Of a DNA stretch of 64,000 nucleotides, positions 9,328-18,715 are shown piece by piece. Within the stretch, counting starts at the first letter, position 1, and every line of letters starts with the position of its first letter. The notes beneath the pieces were generated by a model. The model was not told the origin of the DNA, searched no databases, and saw only the letters and a list, made by a program, of their open reading frames with translations. The DNA lies in contig NZ_BCYU01000018.1 in the NCBI RefSeq assembly GCF_001598355.1, positions 1 to 64,000 of the forward strand. The letters are read 5' to 3'. The translations under genes were made by a program, and so were the position numbers. Origin of the DNA: Sphingomonas asaccharolytica NBRC 15499. Lineage in GTDB: Bacteria > Pseudomonadota > Alphaproteobacteria > Sphingomonadales > Sphingomonadaceae.

Positions 9328-9803
9328 CCGCGATCACCGAGTTTCACGTCAAGGCGGCAGATGGCAGCGACGCCGACCTCTCGGCCTATGCCGGCAAGGT
9401 CCTGCTGGTCGTCAACGTCGCCTCGAAATGCGGCTTCACGCCGCAATATGAAGGGCTGGAGTCGCTCCATCGTAGATACGCCGATCGCGGGTTCGCGGTG
9501 TTGGGCTTTCCCTGCAACCAATTCGGCGCGCAGGAGCCCGGCGACGCGGAGGAAATCGCGAAATTCTGCTCGCTGACCTATGATGTAACCTTCCCGGTCT
9601 TCGCCAAGATCGACGTCAACGGCTCGGGCGCCGACCCGCTTTACGGCGAGCTCAAGAACCAGGCGCCCGGGTTCCTCGGCACCGAGGGCATCAAATGGAA
9701 CTTCACCAAGTTCCTGGTCGGCCGCGACGGCCAGGTGGTCGAACGCTACGCGCCGATCACCAAGCCCGAAGAGATCGCGGCGGACATCGAAAAGCTGCTC
9801 TGA
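9324..9803 (+). CDS. Glutathione peroxidase-family thiol peroxidase
   Basis: Reduces hydrogen peroxide and organic peroxides. The 159-residue protein has the peroxidatic Cys36 in NVASKCGFT, the GFPCNQFGAQEP block with a second Cys and Gln, and the WNFTKFL block that supplies Trp and Asn. It has Cys rather than selenocysteine, and such bacterial enzymes usually use thioredoxin. There is no signal peptide, so it is cytoplasmic. The ATGA overlap joins it to the acetyltransferase upstream; dnaE follows after 78 bases. Confidence 0.95.
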   Translation: MTAITEFHVKAADGSDADLSAYAGKVLLVVNVASKCGFTPQYEGLESLHRRYADRGFAVLGFPCNQFGAQEPGDAEEIAKFCSLTYDVTFPVFAKIDVNGSGADPLYGELKNQAPGFLGTEGIKWNFTKFLVGRDGQVVERYAPITKPEEIAADIEKLL

Positions 9804-9881
9804 GCGCGCTGCCCGTCGAAAGTTGTGGGTAAGCTCGCCGCCGGGGTGGCCAAGGCGGGGCGGGCGACCTAGGTTGGCCAC

Positions 9882-12800
9882 ATGCCCCATTCCGGCTTCG
9901 TGCCCCTCCGGATCTTTTCGTCTTATACGATGCTCGACGGCGCGATCGAGCCCAAGGCGATCGCCAAGCGCGCGCGCGAGCTGGGCTTTCCCGCCGCTGC
10001 GGTGACTGATCGCAACGGTTTGTTCGCGGCGATGTCATTCTCGGGCGCGGCCGCGGATGCCGGGGTGCAGCCGATCATCGGCACGATGCTGGGAGTGGCG
10101 CGGCCCGATCTGCCTGATGGCCAGCCGGTGCAGACCGACTGGATCGCGCTCTACGCCCAGGACGAAGCGGGCTATCTCAATCTCTGTCGGTTGGTCAGCG
10201 AGGCGCATCTCGGGCGGCCGCTCGACCTCGATCCGCATGTCGATCTCGCCACGCTCGAAGCCAATTCGGCAGGGCTGATCGCACTGACCGCGGGCGGCGA
10301 GGGCGGTGTCGCCCGGCTGTTCGCGGAAGATCAGCCGGACGGCGCCAACGCCTATGTCGATCGGCTGCAGGCGATCTTCGGCGACCGCCTGTATATCGAG
10401 ATCGCACGCCGCTTCGAACCGGTCGAAGCCAAGGCCGAAGCCGAGCTGCTCGAACTGGCTTACGCCCGCAACCTCCCGATCGTCGCGACCAATCCGTGCT
10501 GCTTTGCCGACGAAGAATTCCTCGAGGCGCATGATGCGATGCTGTGCATCGCCAATTCCTCCTACGTCGCCAGCGACGATCGGCCCAAGAGCTCGCCCGA
10601 CGCGTGGATGAAACCAGCCAAGGACATGCGGGCCTTGTTCGCCGATTTGCCCGAGGCGATCGCCAATACTCTGGTCGTGGCGCAACGCTGCGCGGTGGCG
10701 GCGCCCAAGCGCAAGCCGATCCTGCCCAGTCTTGCCGGCGACCGCGATGGCGAGGCGACGGCATTGCGTGAGGCAGCGCGTGAAGGGCTACGGAAACGCC
10801 TCGATCGCATCGTCGAGCTCGGCAATGCGGGAGAGGGCGATTGGCAGCAGCCCTATCGCGATCGCCTCGAATTCGAGCTCGACGTCATCATCCAGATGGG
10901 GTTTCCGGGCTATTTCCTGATCGTCGCCGACTTTATCCAATGGGCCAAGGCGCACGACATCCCGGTCGGGCCGGGCCGCGGTTCGGGCGCCGGCTCGGTG
11001 GTCGCCTGGGCGCTGACCATCACCGACCTCGATCCGATCAAGCTCGGTCTGCTGTTCGAACGCTTCCTCAACCCGGAACGCGTGTCGATGCCCGACTTCG
11101 ACATCGATTTCTGCGAAACGCGGCGTGGCGAAGTGATCCGCTACGTCCAGGCCAAATATGGCCGCGACCAGGTCGCGCAGATCATCACCTTCGGGACGAT
11201 GAAGGCGCGCGCGGTGCTCAAGGATACCGGGCGCGTGCTCCAGATGAGCTATGGCCAGGTCGATCGCCTCGCCAAGCTGGTTCCCAATCTGCCGACCGAT
11301 CCCTGGACGCTCGACCGCGCGCTCAACGGCGTCAGCGAACTCGCCGCCGAATATCGCGGCGACAAGGACGTCCGCCACTTGTTCGACTTGGCGATGAAGC
11401 TCGAAGGCCTGCCGCGGCACAGCTCGACTCACGCCGCCGGCGTGGTGATCGGCGACCGCCCGCTCGCCGACCTCGTCCCGCTCTATCGCGATCCGCGATC
11501 GGACATGCCGGTCACCCAGTTCGATATGAAATATGTCGAGGGTGCCGGGCTAGTGAAGTTCGACTTTCTCGGCCTCAAGACCTTGTCGGTGCTCAAGAAG
11601 GCGGTGCAATTGCTCGCCAAGCGCGGCATCGCCTGCGACCTCGACGCGCTGACCTGGGACGACGAGGGCGTCTACAAACTCCTCCAGAAGGGCGACACGG
11701 TCGGCGTGTTCCAGCTGGAATCGGAAGGCATGCGGCGCACGCTGAGCGCGGTGCGGCCGTCGAATTTCGGCGACATCATCGCGCTCGTCTCGCTCTACCG
11801 CCCGGGCCCGATGGATAACATCCCATCGTTCGGCCGGCGCAAGAACGGGCAGGAGCCGATCACCTATCCGCATCCGCTGCTCGAGCCGATCCTGGCCGAG
11901 ACCTATGGCATCTTCGTCTATCAGGAACAGGTGATGCAGGCCGCCCAGGTGCTGGCCGGCTATTCGCTCGGCGGCGCCGATTTGCTGCGCCGTGCGATGG
12001 GCAAGAAGAACCAGGCCGAGATGGACGCCCAGCGCGCGACGTTCGTCGAGGGCTGCGCGACGCACAACCAGATCGACGCGGCCAAGGCCAACGAGCTGTT
12101 CGACTTGATCGACAAGTTTGCGGGCTATGGCTTCAACAAATCTCACGCCGCCGCCTATGCGTTGCTGGCGTACCAGACCGGCTGGCTGAAGGCACATCAC
12201 CCGCATGAATTCTATGCCGCGTCGATGTGCTACGACATCCATCTGACCGATAAGCTCGCGATCTTCGTCGACGACATGCGGCGACTGGACGTCGCCATTC
12301 TGCCGCCGGATGTGAACCGGAGCCTTGCCGAGTTCGACGTTCAGCCAACCGACGACGGGCTGGCCGTCCGCTATGCGCTCGCCGGCCTCAAATCCGTCGG
12401 CGAAGGCGCGATGGAGAAATTGGTCGAGGAGCGCGACGCATCCGGGCCGTTCGACAGCCTCGACGCTTTCGCCCACCGCGTCGACCCCCGCCTGCTCAAT
12501 AAACGCCAGCTCGAAACACTCGCGGCGGCCGGGGCATTCGACGCGATCGATGCCAACCGCGCCGGCATCTTCGCCTGCGCCGAAACGATCCTGGCGACCG
12601 CGGCGCGCGTCCACGACCAGAAGAATAGCGGGCAGGGCGGCCTGTTCGGTGAGAGCGAGGCCTCGGGCACGCATATCAAGCTGCCGCAGTCGGCGCGCTG
12701 GAGCCTGGCCGAGCGGATGGAGCAGGAAAAGGAAGCGTTCGGCTTCTATTTCTCTGCGCATCCGGTCGATCGTTTTTCCCAACTCGCACGGATGCATGGT

Positions 12801-13376
12801 GCGCGACGCTATGCCGATCTCGGCGATTTGCAGATTCCGGAAAGCGGCCGCGCCGGCGCGGTGATGGCGGCGATGGTCGAAGACACGCGCTGGCGCACCT
12901 CGGCCAAGGGGCGGCGTTATCTGGTGGCGACCTTGTCGGACCCGTCAGGCCAGTTCGTCGCGACCTGTTTCGACGATTCGGTCGCAACCGACTTGGAGGA
13001 AGCGGCGCGCAACGGCGGCTGCGGCCTGATCACGGTCGAGCTCGACCGCCGCGCGGGCGAGGAACAGCCGCGCGTCACGGTCAAGCGCATCCAGCCGTTC
13101 GACGACCTGGCCAGCGCAACACGGATGTATCTCGATATCGAGATCGAGGATGCAGTCGCGATCTCGGCGATCGGCGCGTTATTGTCAGAAGCGCGCGGCG
13201 CGCGCGGCGAAGCCCGACTCGTCGTTCCGTTGCCGGCAGGCGGGACGGCAACCATCCTGATCGGGCGCGATTTCCTTCTCGATCCCGAACTTGCCGACCG
13301 CATCGCGACGATTCCCGGCGTGCGATCGGCCGAGGTCGCAATCGCGCCGCCGCAACGGCTTGCATTGGTTGGTTAG
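9882..13376 (+). CDS. dnaE: DNA polymerase III alpha subunit
   Basis: The replicative polymerase, 1164 residues, the normal size for DnaE1. The order is PHP domain (about 1-275), polymerase core with the metal-binding aspartates in MPDFDIDFCETR, the thumb and fingers with GYGFNKSHAAAYALLAYQT, then an HhH region, an OB fold (GAVMAAMVEDTRWR) and the C-terminal tau-binding region. In the PHP domain the metal-ligand region reads PLRIFSSYTML where E. coli has HLRVHSDYSM, so the PHP site is degenerate and proofreading must come from a separate epsilon subunit. It appears monocistronic. Confidence 0.98.
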   Translation: MPHSGFVPLRIFSSYTMLDGAIEPKAIAKRARELGFPAAAVTDRNGLFAAMSFSGAAADAGVQPIIGTMLGVARPDLPDGQPVQTDWIALYAQDEAGYLNLCRLVSEAHLGRPLDLDPHVDLATLEANSAGLIALTAGGEGGVARLFAEDQPDGANAYVDRLQAIFGDRLYIEIARRFEPVEAKAEAELLELAYARNLPIVATNPCCFADEEFLEAHDAMLCIANSSYVASDDRPKSSPDAWMKPAKDMRALFADLPEAIANTLVVAQRCAVAAPKRKPILPSLAGDRDGEATALREAAREGLRKRLDRIVELGNAGEGDWQQPYRDRLEFELDVIIQMGFPGYFLIVADFIQWAKAHDIPVGPGRGSGAGSVVAWALTITDLDPIKLGLLFERFLNPERVSMPDFDIDFCETRRGEVIRYVQAKYGRDQVAQIITFGTMKARAVLKDTGRVLQMSYGQVDRLAKLVPNLPTDPWTLDRALNGVSELAAEYRGDKDVRHLFDLAMKLEGLPRHSSTHAAGVVIGDRPLADLVPLYRDPRSDMPVTQFDMKYVEGAGLVKFDFLGLKTLSVLKKAVQLLAKRGIACDLDALTWDDEGVYKLLQKGDTVGVFQLESEGMRRTLSAVRPSNFGDIIALVSLYRPGPMDNIPSFGRRKNGQEPITYPHPLLEPILAETYGIFVYQEQVMQAAQVLAGYSLGGADLLRRAMGKKNQAEMDAQRATFVEGCATHNQIDAAKANELFDLIDKFAGYGFNKSHAAAYALLAYQTGWLKAHHPHEFYAASMCYDIHLTDKLAIFVDDMRRLDVAILPPDVNRSLAEFDVQPTDDGLAVRYALAGLKSVGEGAMEKLVEERDASGPFDSLDAFAHRVDPRLLNKRQLETLAAAGAFDAIDANRAGIFACAETILATAARVHDQKNSGQGGLFGESEASGTHIKLPQSARWSLAERMEQEKEAFGFYFSAHPVDRFSQLARMHGARRYADLGDLQIPESGRAGAVMAAMVEDTRWRTSAKGRRYLVATLSDPSGQFVATCFDDSVATDLEEAARNGGCGLITVELDRRAGEEQPRVTVKRIQPFDDLASATRMYLDIEIEDAVAISAIGALLSEARGARGEARLVVPLPAGGTATILIGRDFLLDPELADRIATIPGVRSAEVAIAPPQRLALVG

Positions 13377-13454
13377 AGAGCGCGGACACGGCCCCTAGAC
13401 TTCGACCGCTTCGGGCGGAATAACGCTCTTCAAACATAGAGTATGGAGAGTGGG

Positions 13455-15053
13455 ATGCAGATGGGTGCGATGCAGGATTTCGAGCTGCGCGTGATGCGGC
13501 TGCTCGACCATGTCGCTCGCGAGCATCCCACCCGCGAGATCGTGACGCGCTGGGCCGATGGACGCGAGACGCGCAACGACTGGGCTGGCATCCATCGTAA
13601 CGCGCGCAAGCTCGCCCAGCGACTGGAGAAATGGGGCATCAAGCCAGGTGATCGCGTCGCCACGCTGGCGATGAACCACGAGCATCATCTGACGTCATGG
13701 TATGGTGCGATGGGGATGGGCGGCGTGATCCATACGATCAATCCGCGGCTGTTCGACGAGCAATTGGTCTACATCGCCAACCACGCCGAAGATCGCGTGC
13801 TGTTCTACGACAAGCAGTTCCAGCCGTTGGTCGACCGGCTCAAGCCGCATTGGACCTCGATCGAGCGCTACGTCGCGTTCGATGACCTCGGCCCCGATGG
13901 ATTTCAGGCGCAGCTCGATGGCGAGGACGGCGATTATGCCTGGCACGAGGGACCGGAACGCGATCCGTGCATGATCTGCTACACCAGCGGCACCACGGGC
14001 AACCCCAAGGGCGTGTTGTACGAGCATCGCTCGACCGTGCTCCACGCGATGCATGCCGCCGAGCCCTGGGTGATGGGGCTGTCGGCGTCGGACGTCATCT
14101 TGCCGATCGTGCCGATGTTCCATGCCGCGGCCTGGGGACTGCCGTTTGCCGGTGCGCTGGCGGGCACCAAGTTCGTTTATTCGCAGACCAACGACGCGGC
14201 CGTTTTGTGCGGACTGATGAACAGCGAGAAGGTGACGATCGGCAGCGGAGTGCCGACCGTATGGCTGGCGATGTTCCAGCATATGGACGCGACCGGAGAG
14301 GAACCGCGCTTCCTGCGTCAGATCACGGTCGGCGGCTCTGCCGCGCCGCGCGCGATGCTCGCGCGGTTCATGGACATGGGGATCAAGCCGCTTCACCTCT
14401 GGGGCATGACCGAGACCTCGCCGATCGCGACCGCGCTGGCGCCCGGGCCGGATTGGCGCGACCTCACGCGCGACGAGCAACTCGACGTGGTCTGCAAGCA
14501 GGGGTCGATCCCGTTCGGGGTCGAATTGCGGATCGTCGACGACGCGGGCACCGAATTGCCGCGCGACGGCGAGACGTCGGGCCGGCTGCAAATCCGCGGG
14601 CCCTGGGTGGTCAAACGTTACTTCAAGGCCGAGCAGGACGCGGTCGATGCCGGAGGCTGGTTCGACACCGGCGATGTCGCGGTACTTCATCCGAACGGCA
14701 CGATGCAGATCACCGACCGGTCCAAGGACGTGATCAAGTCGGGCGGCGAGTGGATTAGCTCGGTCGAGCTCGAGAACGCGGCGGTCGGTTGCCCCGGCGT
14801 CGGCGAAGCGGCGGCGATCGGCGTGTATCATCCCAAATGGGACGAACGCCCGCTGCTGCTCGTCGTCCGCAAGCCGGGCAGCGCGGTGACCCCGCAGGAA
14901 ATCACTCAGCATCTGACCCAGCATGTCGCCAAATGGTGGCTGCCGGACGAGATCCTGTTCGTCGACGATCTGCCGCATACCGCGACGGGCAAATTGCTCA
15001 AGACCGTGCTCCGAGACCAATATAAGGACTATAAGCTGGCGACGGCGGCGTAG
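13455..15053 (+). CDS. Acyl-CoA synthetase (fatty-acid-CoA ligase, AMP-forming)
   Basis: Activates fatty acids to acyl-CoA through an acyl-AMP intermediate. The P-loop [12 protein letters not shown] lies near residue 178, followed by the A5 motif [11 protein letters not shown]7 [10 protein letters not shown]8 [13 protein letters not shown] and the C-terminal catalytic Lys in TATGKLLKT. At about 530 residues it resembles the medium/long-chain AlkK-type ligases. Three ATGs are possible (13443, 13455, 13461); 13455 is chosen because GGAGAG lies correctly spaced before it. No other fatty-acid gene adjoins, so chain-length preference is unknown. Confidence 0.93.
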   Translation: MQMGAMQDFELRVMRLLDHVAREHPTREIVTRWADGRETRNDWAGIHRNARKLAQRLEKWGIKPGDRVATLAMNHEHHLTSWYGAMGMGGVIHTINPRLFDEQLVYIANHAEDRVLFYDKQFQPLVDRLKPHWTSIERYVAFDDLGPDGFQAQLDGEDGDYAWHEGPERDPCMICYTSGTTGNPKGVLYEHRSTVLHAMHAAEPWVMGLSASDVILPIVPMFHAAAWGLPFAGALAGTKFVYSQTNDAAVLCGLMNSEKVTIGSGVPTVWLAMFQHMDATGEEPRFLRQITVGGSAAPRAMLARFMDMGIKPLHLWGMTETSPIATALAPGPDWRDLTRDEQLDVVCKQGSIPFGVELRIVDDAGTELPRDGETSGRLQIRGPWVVKRYFKAEQDAVDAGGWFDTGDVAVLHPNGTMQITDRSKDVIKSGGEWISSVELENAAVGCPGVGEAAAIGVYHPKWDERPLLLVVRKPGSAVTPQEITQHLTQHVAKWWLPDEILFVDDLPHTATGKLLKTVLRDQYKDYKLATAA

Positions 15054-15067
15054 GGTTTTTGCGTAAA

Positions 15068-15451
15068 ATGACGACCTTCGACTCCGCCACGTTCGTTGCT
15101 CATTGGCGCGATGCCTGGAATGCGCATGATCTTGACGCCGTTCTGGTGCATTTCCATGACGACGCGGCCTTCACCTCGCCTGTTGCCGCCAGCTTGTTGC
15201 CAGAGACCGGGGGTGTCATCCGTGGCAAAGCCGCCCTTCGCGCCTATTGGGAGGAGGGGCTCCGTCGCATTCCCGATCTGCACTTTACCATCGAAGCAGT
15301 GTTCGCGGGCATCGATACGCTGGTGATCCAGTACATCAACCAGAAAGGCGTCAGCGTCTCCGAGGTCCTGATTTTCGATGCGGGACTGGTACGCGAAGGG
15401 CACGGCACCTATCCGATGGATATCGATAATCCGGCGGGAGCTAACGGCTAA
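15068..15451 (+). CDS. NTF2-like (SnoaL/limonene-epoxide-hydrolase fold) protein
   Basis: A 127-residue protein with the usual cone-shaped-fold pattern: an N-terminal helix containing WRDAWNAHDLDAVLVHFHDD, the AFTSP strand, GVIRGKAALRAYW, and C-terminal beta strands. Family members are isomerases, hydrolases or binding proteins, and no catalytic residue set could be assigned here. The start is the ATG at 15068, 15 bases after the acyl-CoA ligase stop, so it is probably co-transcribed with the ligase. The 158 bases after it hold no gene. Confidence 0.75.
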   Translation: MTTFDSATFVAHWRDAWNAHDLDAVLVHFHDDAAFTSPVAASLLPETGGVIRGKAALRAYWEEGLRRIPDLHFTIEAVFAGIDTLVIQYINQKGVSVSEVLIFDAGLVREGHGTYPMDIDNPAGANG

Positions 15452-15609
15452 CGCTTTTGCCGCGCGCCCGCGTGACGAAGTTGCTTCGCGTCGCCTCATC
15501 GCACGGTGTAACCGGCCCGCAAACGCCGTGGCGCATGTTGAGCGCGGGTCGCGGACGGTGGCTTTCTGTCGGCTTGCCTTTGCTCCCGTTGCGCGGCAGG
15601 CTGCGCTGA

Positions 15610-16341
15610 ATGGACATGGTGACGACCGGCTCCGCTGGTGAGAATGGCGTGACGCTGGCGGCCCGGCCCGAGGCGCTGCGGCTTGCCCCGCACGAGACCG
15701 CTGTCGTCGTGATCGACATGCAGAACGCTTATGCGAGCGAGGGCGGCTATGTCGATCTCGCCGGGTTCGACATTTCGGGCGCGGCAGGCGTCATCGGCAA
15801 GATCGCTACCGTGCTCGACACCGCGCGCAAGGCGGGCGTCCAGATCGTGTTCCTGCAGAATGGCTGGGATGCCGAATACCAGGAGGCCGGCGGACCGGGA
15901 TCGCCCAATTGGCACAAATCCAATGCCTTGAAGACGATGCGCGCGCGACCCGAGCTTTCCGGCCAATTGCTTGCGCGCGGTGGGTGGGATTATGACCTGG
16001 TCGATGCGCTCAAGCCGCAGCCCAGCGACATCTCGCTTCACAAGACGCGCTACTCAGCCTTCTTCAATTCTCAGCTCGATTCGACGCTGCGGGCGCGTGG
16101 CATTCGCAACATCGTGTTCGTCGGCATCGCCACCAATGTCTGCGTCGAAAGCACACTGCGCGACGGCTTCCACCTGGAATATTTCGGGGTGATGCTGGAG
16201 GACGCGACCCATCACCTAGGCCCGCCAATGATGCAGGAAGCGACCGTCTACAATGTCGAGAAATTCTTCGGTTGGGTTTCCACGACAGCCGATTTCTGCG
16301 GCAGTTTCGGCCAGCTTGCCCAAACAGATAACAAGGATTGA
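15610..16341 (+). CDS. rutB: Peroxyureidoacrylate/ureidoacrylate amidohydrolase RutB
   Basis: Second step of the Rut uracil-degradation pathway: hydrolysis of (peroxy)ureidoacrylate to carbamate and aminoacrylate. It belongs to the isochorismatase-like cysteine hydrolases; the catalytic triad is visible as Asp36 (VVIDMQNAY), Lys145 (LHKTRYSAF) and Cys178 ([12 protein letters not shown]). The length, 243 residues, fits the family. It is the first gene of a rutB-rutC-rutD-rutA run on one strand, which fixes the function better than the fold alone. Start at 15610; MVTTG at 15616 is an alternative. Confidence 0.93.
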   Translation: MDMVTTGSAGENGVTLAARPEALRLAPHETAVVVIDMQNAYASEGGYVDLAGFDISGAAGVIGKIATVLDTARKAGVQIVFLQNGWDAEYQEAGGPGSPNWHKSNALKTMRARPELSGQLLARGGWDYDLVDALKPQPSDISLHKTRYSAFFNSQLDSTLRARGIRNIVFVGIATNVCVESTLRDGFHLEYFGVMLEDATHHLGPPMMQEATVYNVEKFFGWVSTTADFCGSFGQLAQTDNKD

Positions 16342-16345
16342 CGTC

Positions 16346-16729
16346 ATGGCGTTCGAGCCCATCAACCCGCCGCAATTCCCGGCCCCTATCGCGCCGTATT
16401 CGGCCGGGGCGAAGGCGGGCAATATTGTTTACGTCTCAGGTGTGCTGGCGCTGGGCGAGGGCGGGACCGTCCTCCACGTCGGTGACGCCGCCGAGCAGAC
16501 CCGGCATGTGCTCAAGGTGATCAAGGTCACGCTCGAAGCGGCCGGCGCGACGATGGCCGACATCGCGATGAACCATATCTTCCTCAAAAACCTGGACGAT
16601 TATCCGGTCTTCAATCAGGTCTATGCCGAGTATTTCCCGGGCAACAAGCCCGCGCGTTATTGCATCAAGGCCGAGCTGGTGAAGCCCGAATGCCTGGTCG
16701 AGATCGCCAGCGTGGCGCATATCGGCTGA
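16346..16729 (+). CDS. rutC: RutC, RidA/YjgF-family 3-aminoacrylate deaminase
   Basis: A 127-residue YjgF/RidA-fold protein. In the Rut pathway it removes or deaminates 3-aminoacrylate (earlier described as peracid reduction). The family landmarks are [21 protein letters not shown] at the N-terminus, [15 protein letters not shown] in the middle, and the conserved C-terminal Arg-Glu segment [18 protein letters not shown]. The ATG at 16346 lies four bases after the rutB stop. A REPIN separates it from rutD. Confidence 0.92.
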   Translation: MAFEPINPPQFPAPIAPYSAGAKAGNIVYVSGVLALGEGGTVLHVGDAAEQTRHVLKVIKVTLEAAGATMADIAMNHIFLKNLDDYPVFNQVYAEYFPGNKPARYCIKAELVKPECLVEIASVAHIG

Positions 16730-16744
16730 TGGCGTCCCACCACC

Positions 16745-16828
16745 CGTCATCCCAGCGAACGCTGGAATCTCCAGCGACGACGCGACACCCCCGCCTCAAC
16801 AAGACCCCAGCTTTCGCTGGGGTGGCGG
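16745..16828. repeat. REPIN (family A) between rutC and rutD
   Basis: The left end CGTCATCCCAGCGAACGCTG and the inverted right end CCCCAGCTTTCGCTGGGG followed by TGGCGG flank about 45 unrelated bases. The arms can fold into two hairpins or one long one. It fills the rutC-rutD gap and ends 12 bases before the rutD start. Confidence 0.85.
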
Positions 16829-16840
16829 AAAAGGGGCTGA

Positions 16841-17638
16841 ATGCCTGAGGCCAGCGGCCCGTATTACGAGGAACACGGCGCGCCCGATGCCCCGCCGGTG
16901 ATCCTGTCCTCGGGCCTGGGCGGGTCGGCAAGCTATTGGGCGCCCAATATTCCCGCGCTTGCCGAGCATTTCCGGGTAATCGCCTATGACCATCGCGGCA
17001 CCGGGCGGAGCGACCGCGCCTTGCCGGCGCGAGTGTCGGTCGACGACTTCGCCGACGATATCCTGATGCTGATGGACGCGCTGGGCCTCGATCGCACCCA
17101 TTTGATCGGTCACGCGGCGGGAGGCGTCGCGGGGCTCGCGCTTGCGCTCAAGGCGCCCGAACGGCTGGATCGCCTCGTCGTGGTCAATGGCTGGGCCAGC
17201 CCGGATCCGCATTTCCTGCGCTGCTTCGAAATCCGGCTCGCGTTGCTGCGGTTGGCTGGCCCCAGGGCATATCTGCGCGCGCAGCCGATCTTTCTTTACC
17301 CGCCGGACTGGGTGTCGAGGCACGATGAAGACATCGACACCGAATTGCCGCACCAGATGGAGACCTTTCCCGGCACGGACACGATGGAAAAGCGCATCCT
17401 CGCGCTCGGATCGTTCGATATCGCCGATCGGCTGGGCGAGGTTGCCACGCGGACGCTGGTGATCGCCAGTCAGGACGACATGCTGGTGCCGCCGCGCGCG
17501 GGTGAGGCGCTGGCGATAGGAATCGCTAAATCGGGGATCGGTCGGCCGGCTTATGGCGGCCACGCGGTCAACGTCACCGATGCGGACAATTTCAACGGTT
17601 TTCTGGTCGACTGGATGACGGGCGTGATGCCCCAATAG
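16841..17638 (+). CDS. rutD: RutD, alpha/beta-hydrolase-fold aminoacrylate hydrolase
   Basis: A 265-residue alpha/beta-hydrolase-fold protein that speeds aminoacrylate breakdown in the Rut pathway. It matches RutD in [43 protein letters not shown] and [15 protein letters not shown]. The nucleophile elbow reads G90-H-A-A-G94: the expected Ser is Ala92, as in E. coli RutD, which has GHALG. So it cannot act as an ordinary serine hydrolase. The ribosome site overlaps the end of a REPIN. The stop lies 11 bases before the rutA ATG. Confidence 0.92.
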   Translation: MPEASGPYYEEHGAPDAPPVILSSGLGGSASYWAPNIPALAEHFRVIAYDHRGTGRSDRALPARVSVDDFADDILMLMDALGLDRTHLIGHAAGGVAGLALALKAPERLDRLVVVNGWASPDPHFLRCFEIRLALLRLAGPRAYLRAQPIFLYPPDWVSRHDEDIDTELPHQMETFPGTDTMEKRILALGSFDIADRLGEVATRTLVIASQDDMLVPPRAGEALAIGIAKSGIGRPAYGGHAVNVTDADNFNGFLVDWMTGVMPQ

Positions 17639-17649
17639 GAGTGAGTGCG

Positions 17650-18711
17650 ATGCAGGTCGGCGTTTTCGTGCCCATCAACAACAATGGCTGGCTGATCAGC
17701 GAGAACGCGCCGCAATACATGCCGTCGTTCGACCTCAACAAGACGATCGCGCAATCGGCGGAGAAGCATGGGCTCGATTTCCTGCTGTCAATGATCAAGC
17801 TCCGTGGATTCGGCGGCAAGACCGAATTCTGGGAGTACGGCCTGGAGAGCTTCACGCTGATGGCCGGGCTCGCCGCGGTCACCGAGAAGATCAAGATCTA
17901 CGCGACGTGCCCGACCCTGGTCATCCCGCCCGCCTTCGCCGCGCGAATGTGCAACACGATCGATTCGATCAGCCATGGCCGGTTCGGGCTCAACCTGATC
18001 ACCGGGTGGCAGCGGCCAGAATACAGCCAGATGGGTTTGTGGCCCGGAGACGAGCATTTCCGCAATCGATACAAGATGCTCGATGAATATGCTCATATTC
18101 TGCGCGAGCTGTGGGCAACCGGGCGGAGCGACTTCAAGGGCGACTATTACCAGATGGACGATTGTCTCGTCCGGCCCAAGCCTGACGGCGACATAAAGAT
18201 CATCTGCGCGGGGTCGTCGGACGAGGGCCTCGCCTTCTCCGCCAAATGGGCGGACTATGCCTTTTGTCTCGGCAAGGGCGTCAATACGCCGACCGCCTTC
18301 GCTTCCAATAACGACCGGCTGGCGGCCGCCACCGCCCAGACCGGGCGCGACGTGTCGGTGTTCGTCCTGGTGATGATCATCGCCGCCGACACCGACGAGG
18401 AAGCGATGGCGAAGTGGAAATCGTACAATGACGGTGTCGATATCGCCGCGATCCGCTGGCTGATGGATCAAGGTGCCGCCGACAAGCACAATACAACCAC
18501 CAACGTCCGCCAGCTCGCGGCGCCCGAAGGTGCGGTCAATATCAATATGGGAACCCTGGTCGGCAGCCATGCCAGCATCGCGCGGATGCTCGACGAAATG
18601 GCGGAGGTGCCGAACACCGGCGGCGTGCTGCTGACGTTCGACGATTTCGTCCAGGGGGTCGAGGATTTCGGGACCAAGATCCAGCCGCTGATGAAGAGCC
18701 GGCGGCGCTAG
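17650..18711 (+). CDS. rutA: Pyrimidine monooxygenase RutA
   Basis: Flavin-dependent, luciferase-family monooxygenase that opens the uracil ring, the first step of the Rut pathway. Nearly the whole length follows Rut[69 protein letters not shown] and [11 protein letters not shown]. It has 353 residues. The ATG at 17650 is chosen over the GTG at 17641 because AGGAG lies eight bases upstream. It needs reduced FMN, normally from RutF; no rutF, rutE or rutG is present on either side in this window. Confidence 0.95.
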   Translation: MQVGVFVPINNNGWLISENAPQYMPSFDLNKTIAQSAEKHGLDFLLSMIKLRGFGGKTEFWEYGLESFTLMAGLAAVTEKIKIYATCPTLVIPPAFAARMCNTIDSISHGRFGLNLITGWQRPEYSQMGLWPGDEHFRNRYKMLDEYAHILRELWATGRSDFKGDYYQMDDCLVRPKPDGDIKIICAGSSDEGLAFSAKWADYAFCLGKGVNTPTAFASNNDRLAAATAQTGRDVSVFVLVMIIAADTDEEAMAKWKSYNDGVDIAAIRWLMDQGAADKHNTTTNVRQLAAPEGAVNINMGTLVGSHASIARMLDEMAEVPNTGGVLLTFDDFVQGVEDFGTKIQPLMKSRRR

Positions 18712-18715
18712 CTGA

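Noticed and set aside
11550..12797. Long antisense reading frames opposite dnaE, and likewise opposite the acyl-CoA ligase, the M13 peptidase, cckA and aspS (up to 644 codons)
   Set aside because: They mirror the codon bias of the sense gene in GC-rich DNA, are rich in Arg, Ala and Gly, have no ribosome sites and no recognisable domains. The sense proteins are unmistakable.
15529..15543. Sigma-54-like sequence TGGCGCATGTTGAGC upstream of rutB
   Set aside because: GG and GC are 10 bases apart, as required, but the conserved TT of the -12 element is GA. The match alone does not support a promoter, although rut genes are nitrogen-regulated in E. coli.
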